This document shows, in pieces, positions 37,073 to 46,170 of a stretch of DNA of 64,000 bases (positions within the stretch are counted from its first letter, which is position 1; every line of letters starts with the position of its first letter). Under the pieces are notes generated by a model. It saw nothing but the letters and a program-made list of their open reading frames with translations, ran no database searches and was not told the DNA's origin. Position numbers and translations under genes: made by a program. This DNA is from Catenuloplanes indicus (GTDB taxonomy: Bacteria; Actinomycetota; Actinomycetes; Mycobacteriales; Micromonosporaceae), in NCBI RefSeq assembly GCF_030813715.1, contig NZ_JAUSUZ010000001.1, forward strand, positions 3,410,001-3,474,000, given 5' to 3'.

Positions 37073-38224
37073 ATGCACCGACGCATCGGACGCGCCGCCG
37101 CGCTGGTCGCGACGGCGACGGCAGCCGCGACGCTGACCACCGCGGTACCCGCGGTCGCGGGCCCGGCCTCCGCGCACTCCGACCGCCGCCTGCTTCAGCA
37201 GGCCGTCGACGACCTCGCCGGGTACGGCATCACCGGCGTCCAGGCCCTGATCCGGGACGGCCGCCGCACCGCCGAGGCCCGGGCCGGCGTCGCGGACATC
37301 ACCACGAACCGGCCGGTGCCGAAGAACGGCTATTTCCGGATGGGCAGCAACACGAAGACGTTCACCTCCGTCATCCTGCTGCAGCTGGTCGGCGAGGGCC
37401 GGCTCCGGCTGGACGACACGGTCGAGCGGTGGCTGCCCGGTGTGGTCACCGGGAACGGCAACGACGGCGCCGCGATCACGGTCCGCCAGTTGCTGCGCCA
37501 CGAGTCCGGCCTGGCCAACTACACCGACTATCTCGCGCTGCAGACGCCGGAGGACTTCGAGGCCCACCGGTACGACCACTGGGAGGACGCGGATCTGGTC
37601 CGGCTCGCGCTGGCCCACCCGCCGCTGTTCGCGCCCGGCACGGACTGGAGTTACTCGAATACGAACTACACGGTGGCCGGCATGATCATCGAGCGGGTCA
37701 CCGGCAAGCCGTGGCACGCCCACCTGCGCCAGCGCATCCTGCAGCCGGCCGGCATGACGCAGACGTCGTTCCCCGGCGACGACCCGGACCTGCCGGACCC
37801 GCACGCGCAGGCGTACGAGAGTTTCCCGCCGGACGTGCCGCGCTACGACGCGACCCGGTGGAACACCACGGCGGCGGGCGCGGCCGGTGGCCTGGTGACC
37901 ACGCCGACCGATCTGAGCCTGTTCTGGCAGGCGCTGCGGCAGGGCCGGCTCCTGCGCCCGGCAGAGTTCCGCGAGATGCACCGGACCGTGCAGATCTCCG
38001 AAAACGGCTCCGGGTACGGCCTGGGCGTCTTCCGCATCCCGTCGGAGTGCGGTGAACTGTGGGGCCACGACGGCGGCACGCCCGGTATGTACACGATGGA
38101 CGCCGTCACCCCGGACGGCGACCGCTCCGTGATCATCTCGATCAGCTCGGCGCCGACCGACCCGGCGAACGCGTCCGCCCGCGCCACGCAACTGATCAAC
38201 GACGCGCTCTGCCAGGCCCGATAG
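37073..38224 (+). CDS. secreted serine hydrolase, beta-lactamase/D-alanyl-D-alanine carboxypeptidase family
   Basis: This 383-residue protein has a clear signal peptide (HRRIGRAAALVATATAAATL, cleavage near residue 30, AVAG-PA). The active-site set of class C type serine hydrolases is present: SNTK (SxxK, in YFRMGSNTKTFTSV), YSN (in DWSYSNTNYTVAG) and HDGGTPG near the C-terminus replacing the KTG box. LRHESGLANYTDY and ILQPAGMTQTSF are family landmarks. Likely roles are peptidoglycan D,D-carboxypeptidase or esterase activity outside the cell. Confidence 0.92.
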   Translation: MHRRIGRAAALVATATAAATLTTAVPAVAGPASAHSDRRLLQQAVDDLAGYGITGVQALIRDGRRTAEARAGVADITTNRPVPKNGYFRMGSNTKTFTSVILLQLVGEGRLRLDDTVERWLPGVVTGNGNDGAAITVRQLLRHESGLANYTDYLALQTPEDFEAHRYDHWEDADLVRLALAHPPLFAPGTDWSYSNTNYTVAGMIIERVTGKPWHAHLRQRILQPAGMTQTSFPGDDPDLPDPHAQAYESFPPDVPRYDATRWNTTAAGAAGGLVTTPTDLSLFWQALRQGRLLRPAEFREMHRTVQISENGSGYGLGVFRIPSECGELWGHDGGTPGMYTMDAVTPDGDRSVIISISSAPTDPANASARATQLINDALCQAR

Positions 38225-38247
38225 GACGACGCACCCCGCCGTGACCG

Positions 38248-39080
38248 GTGGACGGACCACGCTCGACCGACGTGACGCATCCCCCGGATCGCACCACGGA
38301 GGAGTCCCACGGCACCGGTGAGACACGAACGGGCCGCAACGCGACGCTGCTCGCGGGCCTCTTTCCCGGGTGCGTGACGGAGACGCGGGATCCGGACGGC
38401 TCGGTGCGCATCGCGATCGATCTCGATCGGCTGCGCACCGAGCTGGGCGAGCACCTGGTCGACGGCGCGATGCTCGCCGCTTGGGGCAGCGCGTTCTCGT
38501 ACCTGAAGCCGGTTTTCCTGATCGAGTTCCTGATCCGCACGTTCAGCGCGCCGCACGACGACGCGCTGATACTGGACTTCTTCGCCGGCTCCGGCACCAC
38601 CGCGCACGCGGTCTCCGGGCGAACGCGGCCGACGGCGGCAACCGCCGGCTCGTGATCTGCCTGCTCAAGCGCGGCGACAGCACGATTTCCCGCCGCCAGG
38701 AGGTCGGCCACGGCCTGCGCCTCGCGGTCGACCCGGACAGCGAACACCTCACCGACCCGGCGCTCAACGAGCTGACCGTGATCACCCTGGAGTCGTACCG
38801 CGACTTCGTGGCCGGCCTGCAACGCGAGTTCCCGCGCCCGCCCGCGGTCCGCGACACCGCCCCGCGCCCCACCACCGCACCGGCGCCGCACCGGCCCGCT
38901 CGGCACCACCGGCCACGACCTGCTCGCCGACCTGGCCGGGCGCACCGGCCTCACCGGGCGCACGATCGCCGCGATCCTGGCCGCGATCACGCCCGCCGCG
39001 TTCGCCGGCTTCGCCCACGACCCGAACGCCTTCCTCGTCGAGACCGCGCGCATCCTGACCGATCAACGCCGGCGTGCCGA
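38248..39080 (+). pseudogene. collapsed type III restriction-modification operon (mod-res remnant)
   Basis: Pieces of both subunits are fused and frameshifted. First comes the Mod N-terminus (NATLLAGLFPGCVTETRDPD, IAIDLDRLRTEL). It jumps directly to the Mod C-terminal SAM motif region (SYLKPVFLIEFLIRTF, ALILDFFAGSGTTAHAV), so the DPPY catalytic domain is missing. After a frameshift near 38615 the text continues ANAADGGNRRLVICL and passes into Res helicase motif VI (STISRRQEVGHGLRL) and NELTVITLESYRDFVAGLQ. After another shift the Res C-terminus follows (LLADLAGRTGLTGRTIAAIL, NAFLVETARILTDQRR). The open frame of 38248-38655 encodes only the Mod part and is surely inactive. Confidence 0.8.
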
Positions 39081-39082
39081 GA

Positions 39083-39424
39083 TCACCCCGCGGCCGGAGA
39101 AGCACCGGCGGCCGCCCACTCGCAGATCGCGGTCAGCGGCTCCCGCAGCGTCGAGCCCAGTTCGGTCAGCGCGTACTCCACGTGCTGCGGCGCCGCCTCG
39201 CGCAGCACCCGGCGTTCGACCAGTCCGTCCGACTCCATGCCGCGCAGCGTCTCGGTCAGCACCTTCTGGGTGATCCCGGCCAGCCGCCGGCGCAGCTCCG
39301 CGTGCCGCTGCGGCCCGGCCAGCAGCGCGTAGATCACCAGTACCCGCCACTTCGACGCGAACCGCTCCAGCGCCTGCCGGGTGGCGCAACCCTCGTCGAG
39401 CACGTCCGGAACCACCAACGCCAT
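39083..39424 (-). CDS. HxlR family transcriptional regulator
   Basis: This protein of about 113 residues, from the ATG at 39424 (preceded by GGGGAAG), has a winged helix-turn-helix of the HxlR type: CATRQALERFASKWRVLVIYAL, RHAELRRRLAGITQKVLTETLRGMESDGLVERRV and the wing VEYALTELGSTL with C-terminal helix. A GTG at 39472 would extend it by 16 residues. It is divergent from the hydrolase gene at 39501, and this geometry suggests that it regulates that gene. The effector is unknown. Confidence 0.92.
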   Translation of the reverse strand: MALVVPDVLDEGCATRQALERFASKWRVLVIYALLAGPQRHAELRRRLAGITQKVLTETLRGMESDGLVERRVLREAAPQHVEYALTELGSTLREPLTAICEWAAAGASPAAG

Positions 39425-39500
39425 GACCACGACTTCCCCGTCATGGGCACCGAAAAGTGCCTTCTGGTCCACGCCGGACAGTCAGCCTACCGTGACCGGC

Positions 39501-40373
39501 ATGACAGACCCACGGGTGGAAGAGATCACCTTCGACGCGGACGGCGTCCGGCTGGCCGGCGTCCTGCGCATCCCCAACGGCGCGGACGGCCGGGCCGTCG
39601 CGCTGACCGGGCCGTTCACCGGCGTCAAGGAGCAGGTCACCGGCGTTTACGCGGACCGCCTCGCCCGCGCCGGTGTGATCACGCTGACGTTCGACCACCG
39701 CGGCTTCGGCGGCAGCGATGGCCGCCGTCAGCACGAGGACGCCGCCGGCAAGCTGTCCGACCTGCGGGCCGCGGTCACGGTGCTGGCCGGCCGCGCGGAG
39801 GTGGACGCGGACCGGATCGGCCTGGTCGGCATCTGCCTCGGCGGCGGTTACGCGGTGCGCGCCGCCGCCACCGATCCGCGGGTACGCGCGGTGGCCGGCA
39901 TCGCGGGCGCCTACAACAGTCCCGCGTGGTTCGCCGACCGGTCCGGCATCACGAACTACCGCGCCGCCCTGCGCTCTTTCATCGCGCGCGCCGACGAGAT
40001 GATCCCCGCGGTCGCGCCGGACGGCGGCGAGGCCGCGATGGGCGGCGACGAACCGTTCGCCTACTACGGCACCGCCCGCGGCGCGGCCCCGAACTGGCGC
40101 AACGAGGTGACCCGCGGGTCCCTGCACGCGCTGATGACGCTCGACGCGCTCGGTGCCGCCCCGCTGCTGGCCGAGACGCCGCTGCTGGTCGTGCACGGCA
40201 CGAACGACGACTACTGCTCCCCCGAGCTGGCCCGCATGCTGCACGAGCGCACGCCGGGTGAGCGCGAGCTCCGCTGGCTGGAGGCGGACCTGCACATCGA
40301 CCTCTACGACAGCGCGCCGCACGTGGCGGCCGCGACCGAAGCGACCGCGGAGTTCCTGCGCAAGCACCTGTGA
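39501..40373 (+). CDS. alpha/beta hydrolase with a Cys nucleophile elbow
   Basis: This 290-residue protein has an alpha/beta-hydrolase fold: GRAVALTGPFTGVKEQ, TLTFDHRGFGGSDGR, the nucleophile elbow GICLGGGYA, LLVVHGTNDDYCSPELA with the acid, and a late His in DLHIDLYD. The nucleophile position is Cys rather than Ser, as in dienelactone-hydrolase-like and YcjY-like groups. Substrate is unknown. The divergent HxlR regulator at 39083-39424 probably controls it. Confidence 0.85.
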   Translation: MTDPRVEEITFDADGVRLAGVLRIPNGADGRAVALTGPFTGVKEQVTGVYADRLARAGVITLTFDHRGFGGSDGRRQHEDAAGKLSDLRAAVTVLAGRAEVDADRIGLVGICLGGGYAVRAAATDPRVRAVAGIAGAYNSPAWFADRSGITNYRAALRSFIARADEMIPAVAPDGGEAAMGGDEPFAYYGTARGAAPNWRNEVTRGSLHALMTLDALGAAPLLAETPLLVVHGTNDDYCSPELARMLHERTPGERELRWLEADLHIDLYDSAPHVAAATEATAEFLRKHL

Positions 40374-40442
40374 ACTTTGGTCTACGGCCGGATCGACCAA
40401 TGCCGGTCGCGGCCGCGGTGCCGGCCGGGGCAGGCTGAGGCC

Positions 40443-41144
40443 GTGATCACGGTGAAACGGTCGTTCTGGGATCTCGCGCTGGTCGGTGCCGGTTTTCCGG
40501 TGCTCGGCACCGGCCTCGGCCTGCTGGTCCACCGGTTCTGGGACTGGCTGAACGGCCTCGCCTGGCTGCCGCTGCACGGCCTGGTCCGCTGGGTCGGCGG
40601 CTGGCCGGAACCGTGGGCGCTGGCCGGCTTCACCGGCGGCGGGCTGGCGCTCGGCCTGGCACTGACCGCGTCCGCGTTCTGGGGCTACACCATGATCGGC
40701 GTGGACGGCGACGAACTGGTGGTCCGCCGCGGCGACCGGACCAGGCGGGCCCGGCGGGCCGCGATCGGCACCGTCTGGGCCGACGAGTCCGGCGGCCTGA
40801 CCAGCAAGGAACTGGTCGTGCTGGGCCGGGACGGCATCGAGCTGTGGCGGGTCCGCGGCGATCTCCCGCCGCGCGGCAACATCCGGGACGTGCTGACCGC
40901 GCACGGCTTCCCGTGGCGGGACGGCGGTGATCCACACGCGTCGTCGTACCGTCGCTGGGTCGAGGATCTTCCCGAGGACGACGCCCCGGACGGCCTGCCC
41001 CGCGGCGCGAACGCGCTGCTCGCGGCGCGACAGCGCGCGCTCGGCCGGGACGATCACGACGACGCGGACGCGCTCCGGCAGGAACTGGCCCGGCTCGGCA
41101 TCTCGTTGCGGGACGAGAAGAAGCGCCAGTACTGGAGGCGGTAG
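40443..41144 (+). CDS. YqeB-like membrane protein
   Basis: This 233-residue protein begins at the GTG at 40443 (ITVKRSFWDLALVGAGFPVLG). Two hydrophobic segments are visible (about 12-35 and 58-82), followed by a soluble domain with GVDGDELVVRRGDRTRRARRAAI, SKELVVLGRDGIELWRVRG and a C-terminal helical part (NALLAARQRALGRDDHDDADA, LGISLRDEKKRQYWR). This resembles the YqeB family common in actinobacteria, whose function is unknown. The MFS gene begins 11 bases downstream. Confidence 0.75.
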   Translation: MITVKRSFWDLALVGAGFPVLGTGLGLLVHRFWDWLNGLAWLPLHGLVRWVGGWPEPWALAGFTGGGLALGLALTASAFWGYTMIGVDGDELVVRRGDRTRRARRAAIGTVWADESGGLTSKELVVLGRDGIELWRVRGDLPPRGNIRDVLTAHGFPWRDGGDPHASSYRRWVEDLPEDDAPDGLPRGANALLAARQRALGRDDHDDADALRQELARLGISLRDEKKRQYWRR

Positions 41145-41155
41145 CTTGATCCGCG

Positions 41156-42619
41156 ATGAACGCGGATGTCCGACTCGGCCGCCCCGCCGGCCGCTGGGTC
41201 CTGCTCGCCACCGTGCTCGGCTCCGGCCTGGCCTCCATCGACGCCACCGTGGTCAACATCGCGCTGCCCCGGCTCGGCGAGGAACTCGACGCCGGCGCCG
41301 CCGCGCTGCAGTGGACCGTGAACGGGTACACGCTGAGCCTGGCCGCGCTGATCCTGCTCGGCGGCTCGCTCGGTGACCGGTACGGCCGCCGCACGGTCTT
41401 CGTGCTCGGCGTCGCCTGGTTCGCGCTCGCGTCGCTGCTCTGCGGCCTCGCGCCGAACGTGGAGACGCTGATCGCCGCGCGCGTACTGCAGGGCGTCGGC
41501 GGCGCGCTGCTCACGCCGGGTTCGCTGGCGATCCTGGAGGCCGTGTTCGTCCGCGAGGACCGGGCGAAGGCGATCGGCGCATGGTCCGGGCTCGGTGGCG
41601 TGGCCGGTGCGATCGGCCCGTTCCTCGGTGGCTGGCTGGTCGAGGCCGCGAGCTGGCGCTGGGTCTTCCTGATCAACGTGCCGCTCGCGGTGCTGGTGAT
41701 CGGCGTCGCGCTGCGGCACGTGCCGGAGACCCGGGACGCGGACGCGCCCCGGAGGCTGGACATGACCGGCGCGGTGGCCGGCGCGGCCGGGCTGGGCGGC
41801 CTCACCTACGGCTTCACCGCCTGGCCCACGCTCGGCGGCGGTCACTCGGCCGTGCTCGGCACGCTCGCGCTCGGCGTGGCCGGTCTGGCCGCGTTCGTCC
41901 TGGCCGAGCGCGTGTCGCCGCATCCGATGCTGCCGCTGACCGTGTTCTCCTCGCGCGCGTTCTCGGCCACCAACCTGTCCACCTTCGCGGTCTACGCGGC
42001 GAACGGCGGCGTGTTCCTGCTGGTCGTGCTGAACCTCCAGGTGGTGACCGGGTTCAGCCCGCTGGCCGCGGGCACCGCGATGCTGCCGGTGACCGCGCTG
42101 ATGCTGGTGCTGTCGTCCCGGGCCGGTGCGCTCGCGGAGCGGATCGGGCCGCGCCTGCCGATGACGATCGGCCCGCTGATCTGCGCGGTCGCGCTGGTGC
42201 TGTTCGCCCGGATCGGCCCGGACGCGGACTACCTGCGCGACGTACTGCCGCCGGTGCTGGTGCTCGGCCTCGGCCTGTCCGCGACCGTGGCGCCGCTGAC
42301 CGCGACCGCGCTCGGCTCGGTCGACGCCCGGTACGCGGGCGTGGCCAGTGGCGTGAACAACGCGGTGGCGCGCGCGGCCGGGCTGCTGTCCGTGGCCGTG
42401 CTGCCGCTCGCGGCCGGGATCGGCACCGGCAGCCTGACCGACCCCGCCGCGCTCGCGCCCACGTACCGGTCCTCGATGTGGATCTGTGCGGGCCTGATGG
42501 TCGCCGGTGCGCTGATCGCGCTCCTCGGCGTGCCCGGCCGCACCCGCGCGGCGGACACCCCGGTGCGCACCCATTGCGCGGTGGCGGACACGCCGCTGCA
42601 CCCGTCGGAGCGGCTCTGA
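41156..42619 (+). CDS. MFS transporter, DHA2 (EmrB/QacA) family
   Basis: This 487-residue exporter has about 14 hydrophobic helices. DHA2 landmarks are LASIDATVVNIALPRLGEEL in helix 1, LLGGSLGDRYGRRTVF (motif A), RVLQGVGGALLTPGSLAIL, WRWVFLINVPLAVLVI and the late ARYAGVASGVNNAVARAAGLLSV. The likely role is drug or metabolite/proton antiport. It is followed after 34 bases by a methyltransferase gene, which may be co-transcribed. Confidence 0.92.
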   Translation: MNADVRLGRPAGRWVLLATVLGSGLASIDATVVNIALPRLGEELDAGAAALQWTVNGYTLSLAALILLGGSLGDRYGRRTVFVLGVAWFALASLLCGLAPNVETLIAARVLQGVGGALLTPGSLAILEAVFVREDRAKAIGAWSGLGGVAGAIGPFLGGWLVEAASWRWVFLINVPLAVLVIGVALRHVPETRDADAPRRLDMTGAVAGAAGLGGLTYGFTAWPTLGGGHSAVLGTLALGVAGLAAFVLAERVSPHPMLPLTVFSSRAFSATNLSTFAVYAANGGVFLLVVLNLQVVTGFSPLAAGTAMLPVTALMLVLSSRAGALAERIGPRLPMTIGPLICAVALVLFARIGPDADYLRDVLPPVLVLGLGLSATVAPLTATALGSVDARYAGVASGVNNAVARAAGLLSVAVLPLAAGIGTGSLTDPAALAPTYRSSMWICAGLMVAGALIALLGVPGRTRAADTPVRTHCAVADTPLHPSERL

Positions 42620-42653
42620 GAGGCTTGTCCGACCACGCACAAAAGGAGTTTTC

Positions 42654-43235
42654 ATGGCCAACGGCCTCTTCCTGCGCGAGTTCCTCCGCGCGCCCGCGCG
42701 CACCGGGGCGATCGCACCCAGCTCGCGCCGGCTCGGCACCGCGGTCACCGCACCGATCCCGCAGAGCGGTGACCCGGTCGTGGTCGAGCTGGGCCCGGGC
42801 ACCGGCGCGTTCACCACGGTCATCCAGGAGCGCCTGGCCGGTCGCGGCCGGCACCTCGCGGTCGAGCTGAACCCGGCGCTCGCCACGCACATCGCGGAGC
42901 GGCACCCGGCCGTCGAGGTGATCAACGACAACGCGGCGGACCTGCCCCGGCTGCTGGCCGAGCGCGGCGTCGAGCGGGCCGACGTGGTGATCAGCGGGCT
43001 GCCGTGGGCGTCGTTCCCACTCTCCGCGCAGCGGTCGATCCTGGACGCGGTGTGCGCGACGCTGAGCCCGGACGGCGCGTTCACCACGTTCGCGTACACG
43101 ATGGCGGCCCGCACCCCGGCCGCGCGCCGGTTCCGCCGCATGCTGGAGGACGCGTTCGAGGAGGTCGTGCTGGGCCGCACGGTGACCGCGAACCTGCCGC
43201 CCGCGTTCGTCTATTACGCGCGACGCGCCCGCTGA
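42654..43235 (+). CDS. class I SAM-dependent methyltransferase (PmtA-like)
   Basis: This 193-residue enzyme opens with LFLREFLRAPARTGAIAPSSRRL, the N-terminus typical of phospholipid N-methyltransferase-like proteins in actinobacteria. The SAM-binding motif I is VVVELGPGTGAFT, followed by HLAVELNPALATHI, NDNAADLPRLL and DVVISGLPWASFP. The homologous PmtA methylates phosphatidylethanolamine, but the actual substrate here is unproven. The ATG at 42654 follows AAAAGGAG, a good ribosome-binding site. Confidence 0.85.
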   Translation: MANGLFLREFLRAPARTGAIAPSSRRLGTAVTAPIPQSGDPVVVELGPGTGAFTTVIQERLAGRGRHLAVELNPALATHIAERHPAVEVINDNAADLPRLLAERGVERADVVISGLPWASFPLSAQRSILDAVCATLSPDGAFTTFAYTMAARTPAARRFRRMLEDAFEEVVLGRTVTANLPPAFVYYARRAR

Positions 43236-43356
43236 CCGCTCCTGAGCGTTCCCCACCCGGTACAACCGAATAGCAACCGTCCGCAACCGGTTTCGCACCC
43301 GTGCGATTCGAGAGTTCTCCCTGGCCAGCGCGCCACGACTTCCAGGGGGAACGCAG

Positions 43357-44229
43357 ATGAGCACGACCACGACGATCGCGTCCGCACCGATGAGCGACCG
43401 GGACCGCGAGGACCTGATCCGCGCGAACATGCCCCTGGTCGGTCATCTGGTGCGCGAGATGCTGGGCCGGGTCCCGGCGCACGTCAACCGTGACGACCTG
43501 ACCTCGGCCGGACTGGCCGCGCTGGTCACCGCCGCACGCGGTTTCGACCCGGAGCGAGGCATCCCGTTCCACCGGTTCGCCGCCACCCGGATCCGCGGCG
43601 CGCTGCTGGACGAGCTGCGCGGGCTGGACTGGGCCTCCCGCTCGGTCCGGCACCGCGCCCGGCAGACCGACCTCGCCCGCCAGCACCTGACCGCGATGCT
43701 CGGCCGCACCCCGACCGCGTACGAGCTGGCCGAGCACCTCGGCATCGCGGTCTCGGAGATCACCTCGGTCGAGGACGACGTGCAGCGCGCGGTCGTGCTC
43801 AGCCTGCAGGGCTTCACCACCGGCAGCGCCGAGGACATGGTCACCGAGCCGACCATGGGCCCGGAGGAGATGCTGGTGCACCGCGAGAAGATCGGCTATC
43901 TGCACCACGCGGTGGAGGCGCTGCCCGAGCGTCTGCGCGTCGTGATCACCCGGTACTTCCTGCACGACGAGCCGATGGCCGTGATCGCGGCCGAACTCGG
44001 CGTCACCGAGTCGCGCATCTCCCAGCTCCGCGCGGAGGCGTTGGTGCTGCTCAAGGACGGTCTGAACAGCCACCTCGACCCGGACCAGGTGAAGAGCAAC
44101 GGCCGCCCGGACGGCTGCGTGGCCCGCCGCCGCGCCGGATACTTCGCGCAGATCGGCGACCGTGGCACGCTCTCCAGCCGGCTGGCCCGCACCAACCACC
44201 ACGGCCTGCCGGTGCAACGAGTGGCCTGA
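43357..44229 (+). CDS. FliA/WhiG family RNA polymerase sigma factor
   Basis: This 290-residue sigma-70 protein shows region 2 (LIRANMPLVGHLVREMLGRV, DDLTSAGLAALVTAARGFDPERGIPFHRFAATRIRGALLDELRGLDWASRSVR), the characteristic FliA/WhiG form, then region 3 (AYELAEHLGIAVSEI) and region 4 (LPERLRVVITRYFLHDEPMAVIAAELGVTESRISQLRAEAL). Such factors drive flagellar or sporulation genes. The C-terminal 45 residues (GRPDGCVARRRAGYFAQIGD) extend beyond the usual family end. The ATG at 43357 follows GGGGGAAC. The chemoreceptor gene in the same window is compatible with motile spores. Confidence 0.92.
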   Translation: MSTTTTIASAPMSDRDREDLIRANMPLVGHLVREMLGRVPAHVNRDDLTSAGLAALVTAARGFDPERGIPFHRFAATRIRGALLDELRGLDWASRSVRHRARQTDLARQHLTAMLGRTPTAYELAEHLGIAVSEITSVEDDVQRAVVLSLQGFTTGSAEDMVTEPTMGPEEMLVHREKIGYLHHAVEALPERLRVVITRYFLHDEPMAVIAAELGVTESRISQLRAEALVLLKDGLNSHLDPDQVKSNGRPDGCVARRRAGYFAQIGDRGTLSSRLARTNHHGLPVQRVA

Positions 44230-44314
44230 ACCACGTCGCTCCGTCGGGGAAACGAACGAGCCGAGCACCGAACATGTGTAGGGTGCAACCAAATCGATCT
44301 CTCCGGGAGCACGC

Positions 44315-45976
44315 GTGAGCGCCTCTGCCACCACCTCCGCCTCGCCCGCCGCCGAGGGCGACTTCACCCACCGCCAGATCATGACGATCCTGGGCGGGCT
44401 GATGATGGGCATGTTCCTGGCCGCGCTGGACCAGACCATCGTCGCCACCGCGATCCGGACCATCGCCGACGACCTGCACGGCTTCTCGGTCCAGGCGTGG
44501 GCCACCACGGCGTTCCTGATCACGTCCACGATCTCGACGCCGCTCTACGGCAAGCTCTCCGACATCTACGGCCGCCGCCGGTTCTTCCTGGCCGCGATCG
44601 GCATCTTCGTGATCGGCTCCGCGCTCTGCGGGATGGCCGGTGACATGTACCAGCTCGCCGCGTACCGCGCGGTCCAGGGCGTCGGCGCCGGTGGCCTGAT
44701 GTCACTGGCGCTGGCGATCATCGGGGACATCGTGCCGCCCCGCGAGCGCGCCAAGTACCAGGGCTACTTCCTGGCCGTCTTCGGCAGCGCCAGCGTGCTC
44801 GGCCCGGTCCTCGGCGGCCTGTTCGCCGAGGCCGACGACCTGCTCGGCATCGCCGGCTGGCGCTACATCTTCTACATCAACGTGCCGCTCGGCCTGCTCG
44901 CCATGGTCGTCGTCGCCCGCGTGCTGCACCTGCCGCACCACCGCACCGACCACCGGATCGACTGGCCGGGCGCGCTCACGCTGATTCTCGGCCTGGTCCC
45001 GCTGCTCACCGTGGCCGAGCAGGGCCGCGACTGGGGCTGGAGCTCCGGCCGCGCGATCCTCTGCTACGCGATCGGCGCGATCGGGCTGGTCGCGTTCGTG
45101 TTCGCCGAGCGCGCGTACAAGGACGAGGCGCTGCTCCCGCCGCGGCTGTTCCGGATCCGCACGTTCGGCGTCGGCGCGGCCAGCAGCTTCGTGGTCGGCA
45201 TGGCGATGTTCGGCGGGCTGATGATGGTGCCGCTCTACCTGCAGATCGTGAAGGGCTCGTCGCCGATGGTGGCCGGCCTGCAGATGATCCCGTTCGTGCT
45301 CGGCATCATGACCGGCTCGATCGTCTTCGGTCAGATCATCTTCCGCACCGGCCGGTACCGTTTCATCCCGATCGTCGGGTCCGCGCTGATGCTGATCGCG
45401 CTGTTCCTGTTCTCGTTGATCACCGCGGACACGCCACTCCCGCTGACGATGGGCATCATGCTGCTGATGGGCCTCGGGCTCGGCGGCAACATGCAGCCGA
45501 TGGTCACCGCGGTGCAGAATGCGGTCTCCCCGCGCGAGATCGGCACCGCCACGTCCGCGGTCACGTTCTTCCGCCAGATGGGCGGCACGCTCGGCACCGC
45601 GGTGTTCCTCTCGGTGCTCTTCGCGGCCGTCCCCGGCAAGATCCGGGACGCGTTCGGCAGCGCACAGGCCGACCCGGAGTTCCAGGCCGCGCTGCGCGAC
45701 AACCCGGCGCAGGCCCAGGCGCTGCAGGCCGGCCAGTCCGCCGAGGGCCTGAACGACACCTCGTTCATCAACACGCTGGACGACGTCATCGCCCACCCGT
45801 TCAAGGTCGGCTTCTCCGAGTCGATGAGCCTGGTCTTCCTGATCGCCGGCATCGTCATGATCGTCGGCCTCGTGGTGGTCCTCTTCCTCCCCGAACTCCC
45901 GCTCCAGAACCGCTCCGCCGCCGCGGCCCGCGCCGCCGAGGCCGCCGAAGCCCGGGCCGCCGCCGAAAACAGCTGA
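44315..45976 (+). CDS. MDR-type MFS transporter, DHA2 family
   Basis: This 553-residue exporter has about 14 hydrophobic helices. It has GMFLAALDQTIVATAIRTIADD in helix 1, the YGKLSDIYGRRRFF motif A, RAVQGVGAGGLMSLALAIIGDIVPPRERAKYQGYFLAVF and RYIFYINVPLGLLAM, all typical of multidrug DHA2 transporters. The C-terminus is an Ala/Glu-rich helix. Start GTG 44315 follows GGGAGCACG. A diverged copy of the dispersed post-stop repeat begins 11 bases after its stop. Confidence 0.92.
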   Translation: MSASATTSASPAAEGDFTHRQIMTILGGLMMGMFLAALDQTIVATAIRTIADDLHGFSVQAWATTAFLITSTISTPLYGKLSDIYGRRRFFLAAIGIFVIGSALCGMAGDMYQLAAYRAVQGVGAGGLMSLALAIIGDIVPPRERAKYQGYFLAVFGSASVLGPVLGGLFAEADDLLGIAGWRYIFYINVPLGLLAMVVVARVLHLPHHRTDHRIDWPGALTLILGLVPLLTVAEQGRDWGWSSGRAILCYAIGAIGLVAFVFAERAYKDEALLPPRLFRIRTFGVGAASSFVVGMAMFGGLMMVPLYLQIVKGSSPMVAGLQMIPFVLGIMTGSIVFGQIIFRTGRYRFIPIVGSALMLIALFLFSLITADTPLPLTMGIMLLMGLGLGGNMQPMVTAVQNAVSPREIGTATSAVTFFRQMGGTLGTAVFLSVLFAAVPGKIRDAFGSAQADPEFQAALRDNPAQAQALQAGQSAEGLNDTSFINTLDDVIAHPFKVGFSESMSLVFLIAGIVMIVGLVVVLFLPELPLQNRSAAAARAAEAAEARAAAENS

Positions 45977-45987
45977 TCACACCGATT

Positions 45988-46030
45988 TTTCCGCTTCCGG
46001 CGTGGTGCGGCCAGCATGCTCGCAGCGGGC
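45988..46030 (+). repeat. dispersed post-stop repeat, copy B (diverged)
   Basis: Box 1 reads TTTCCGCTTCCGGCGTG, 16 of 17 identical to copies A and C, followed by GG and then a weaker box 2, GCTCGCAGCGGGC. It starts 11 bases after the stop of the MFS gene. Confidence 0.65.
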
Positions 46031-46170
46031 CAACCGCGCGGAGGCCTCCGACTCCGCTGGCTCCGCTCCGGCCGCGCGGCGGAGCCGGTCCCGCCGCCGG
46101 TCACCGGAAAACCCCCGGTGGCCGCGTCCCGTCCGGACGCGTATCCCGGAATCGGTTCTAGGCTCTCGGT

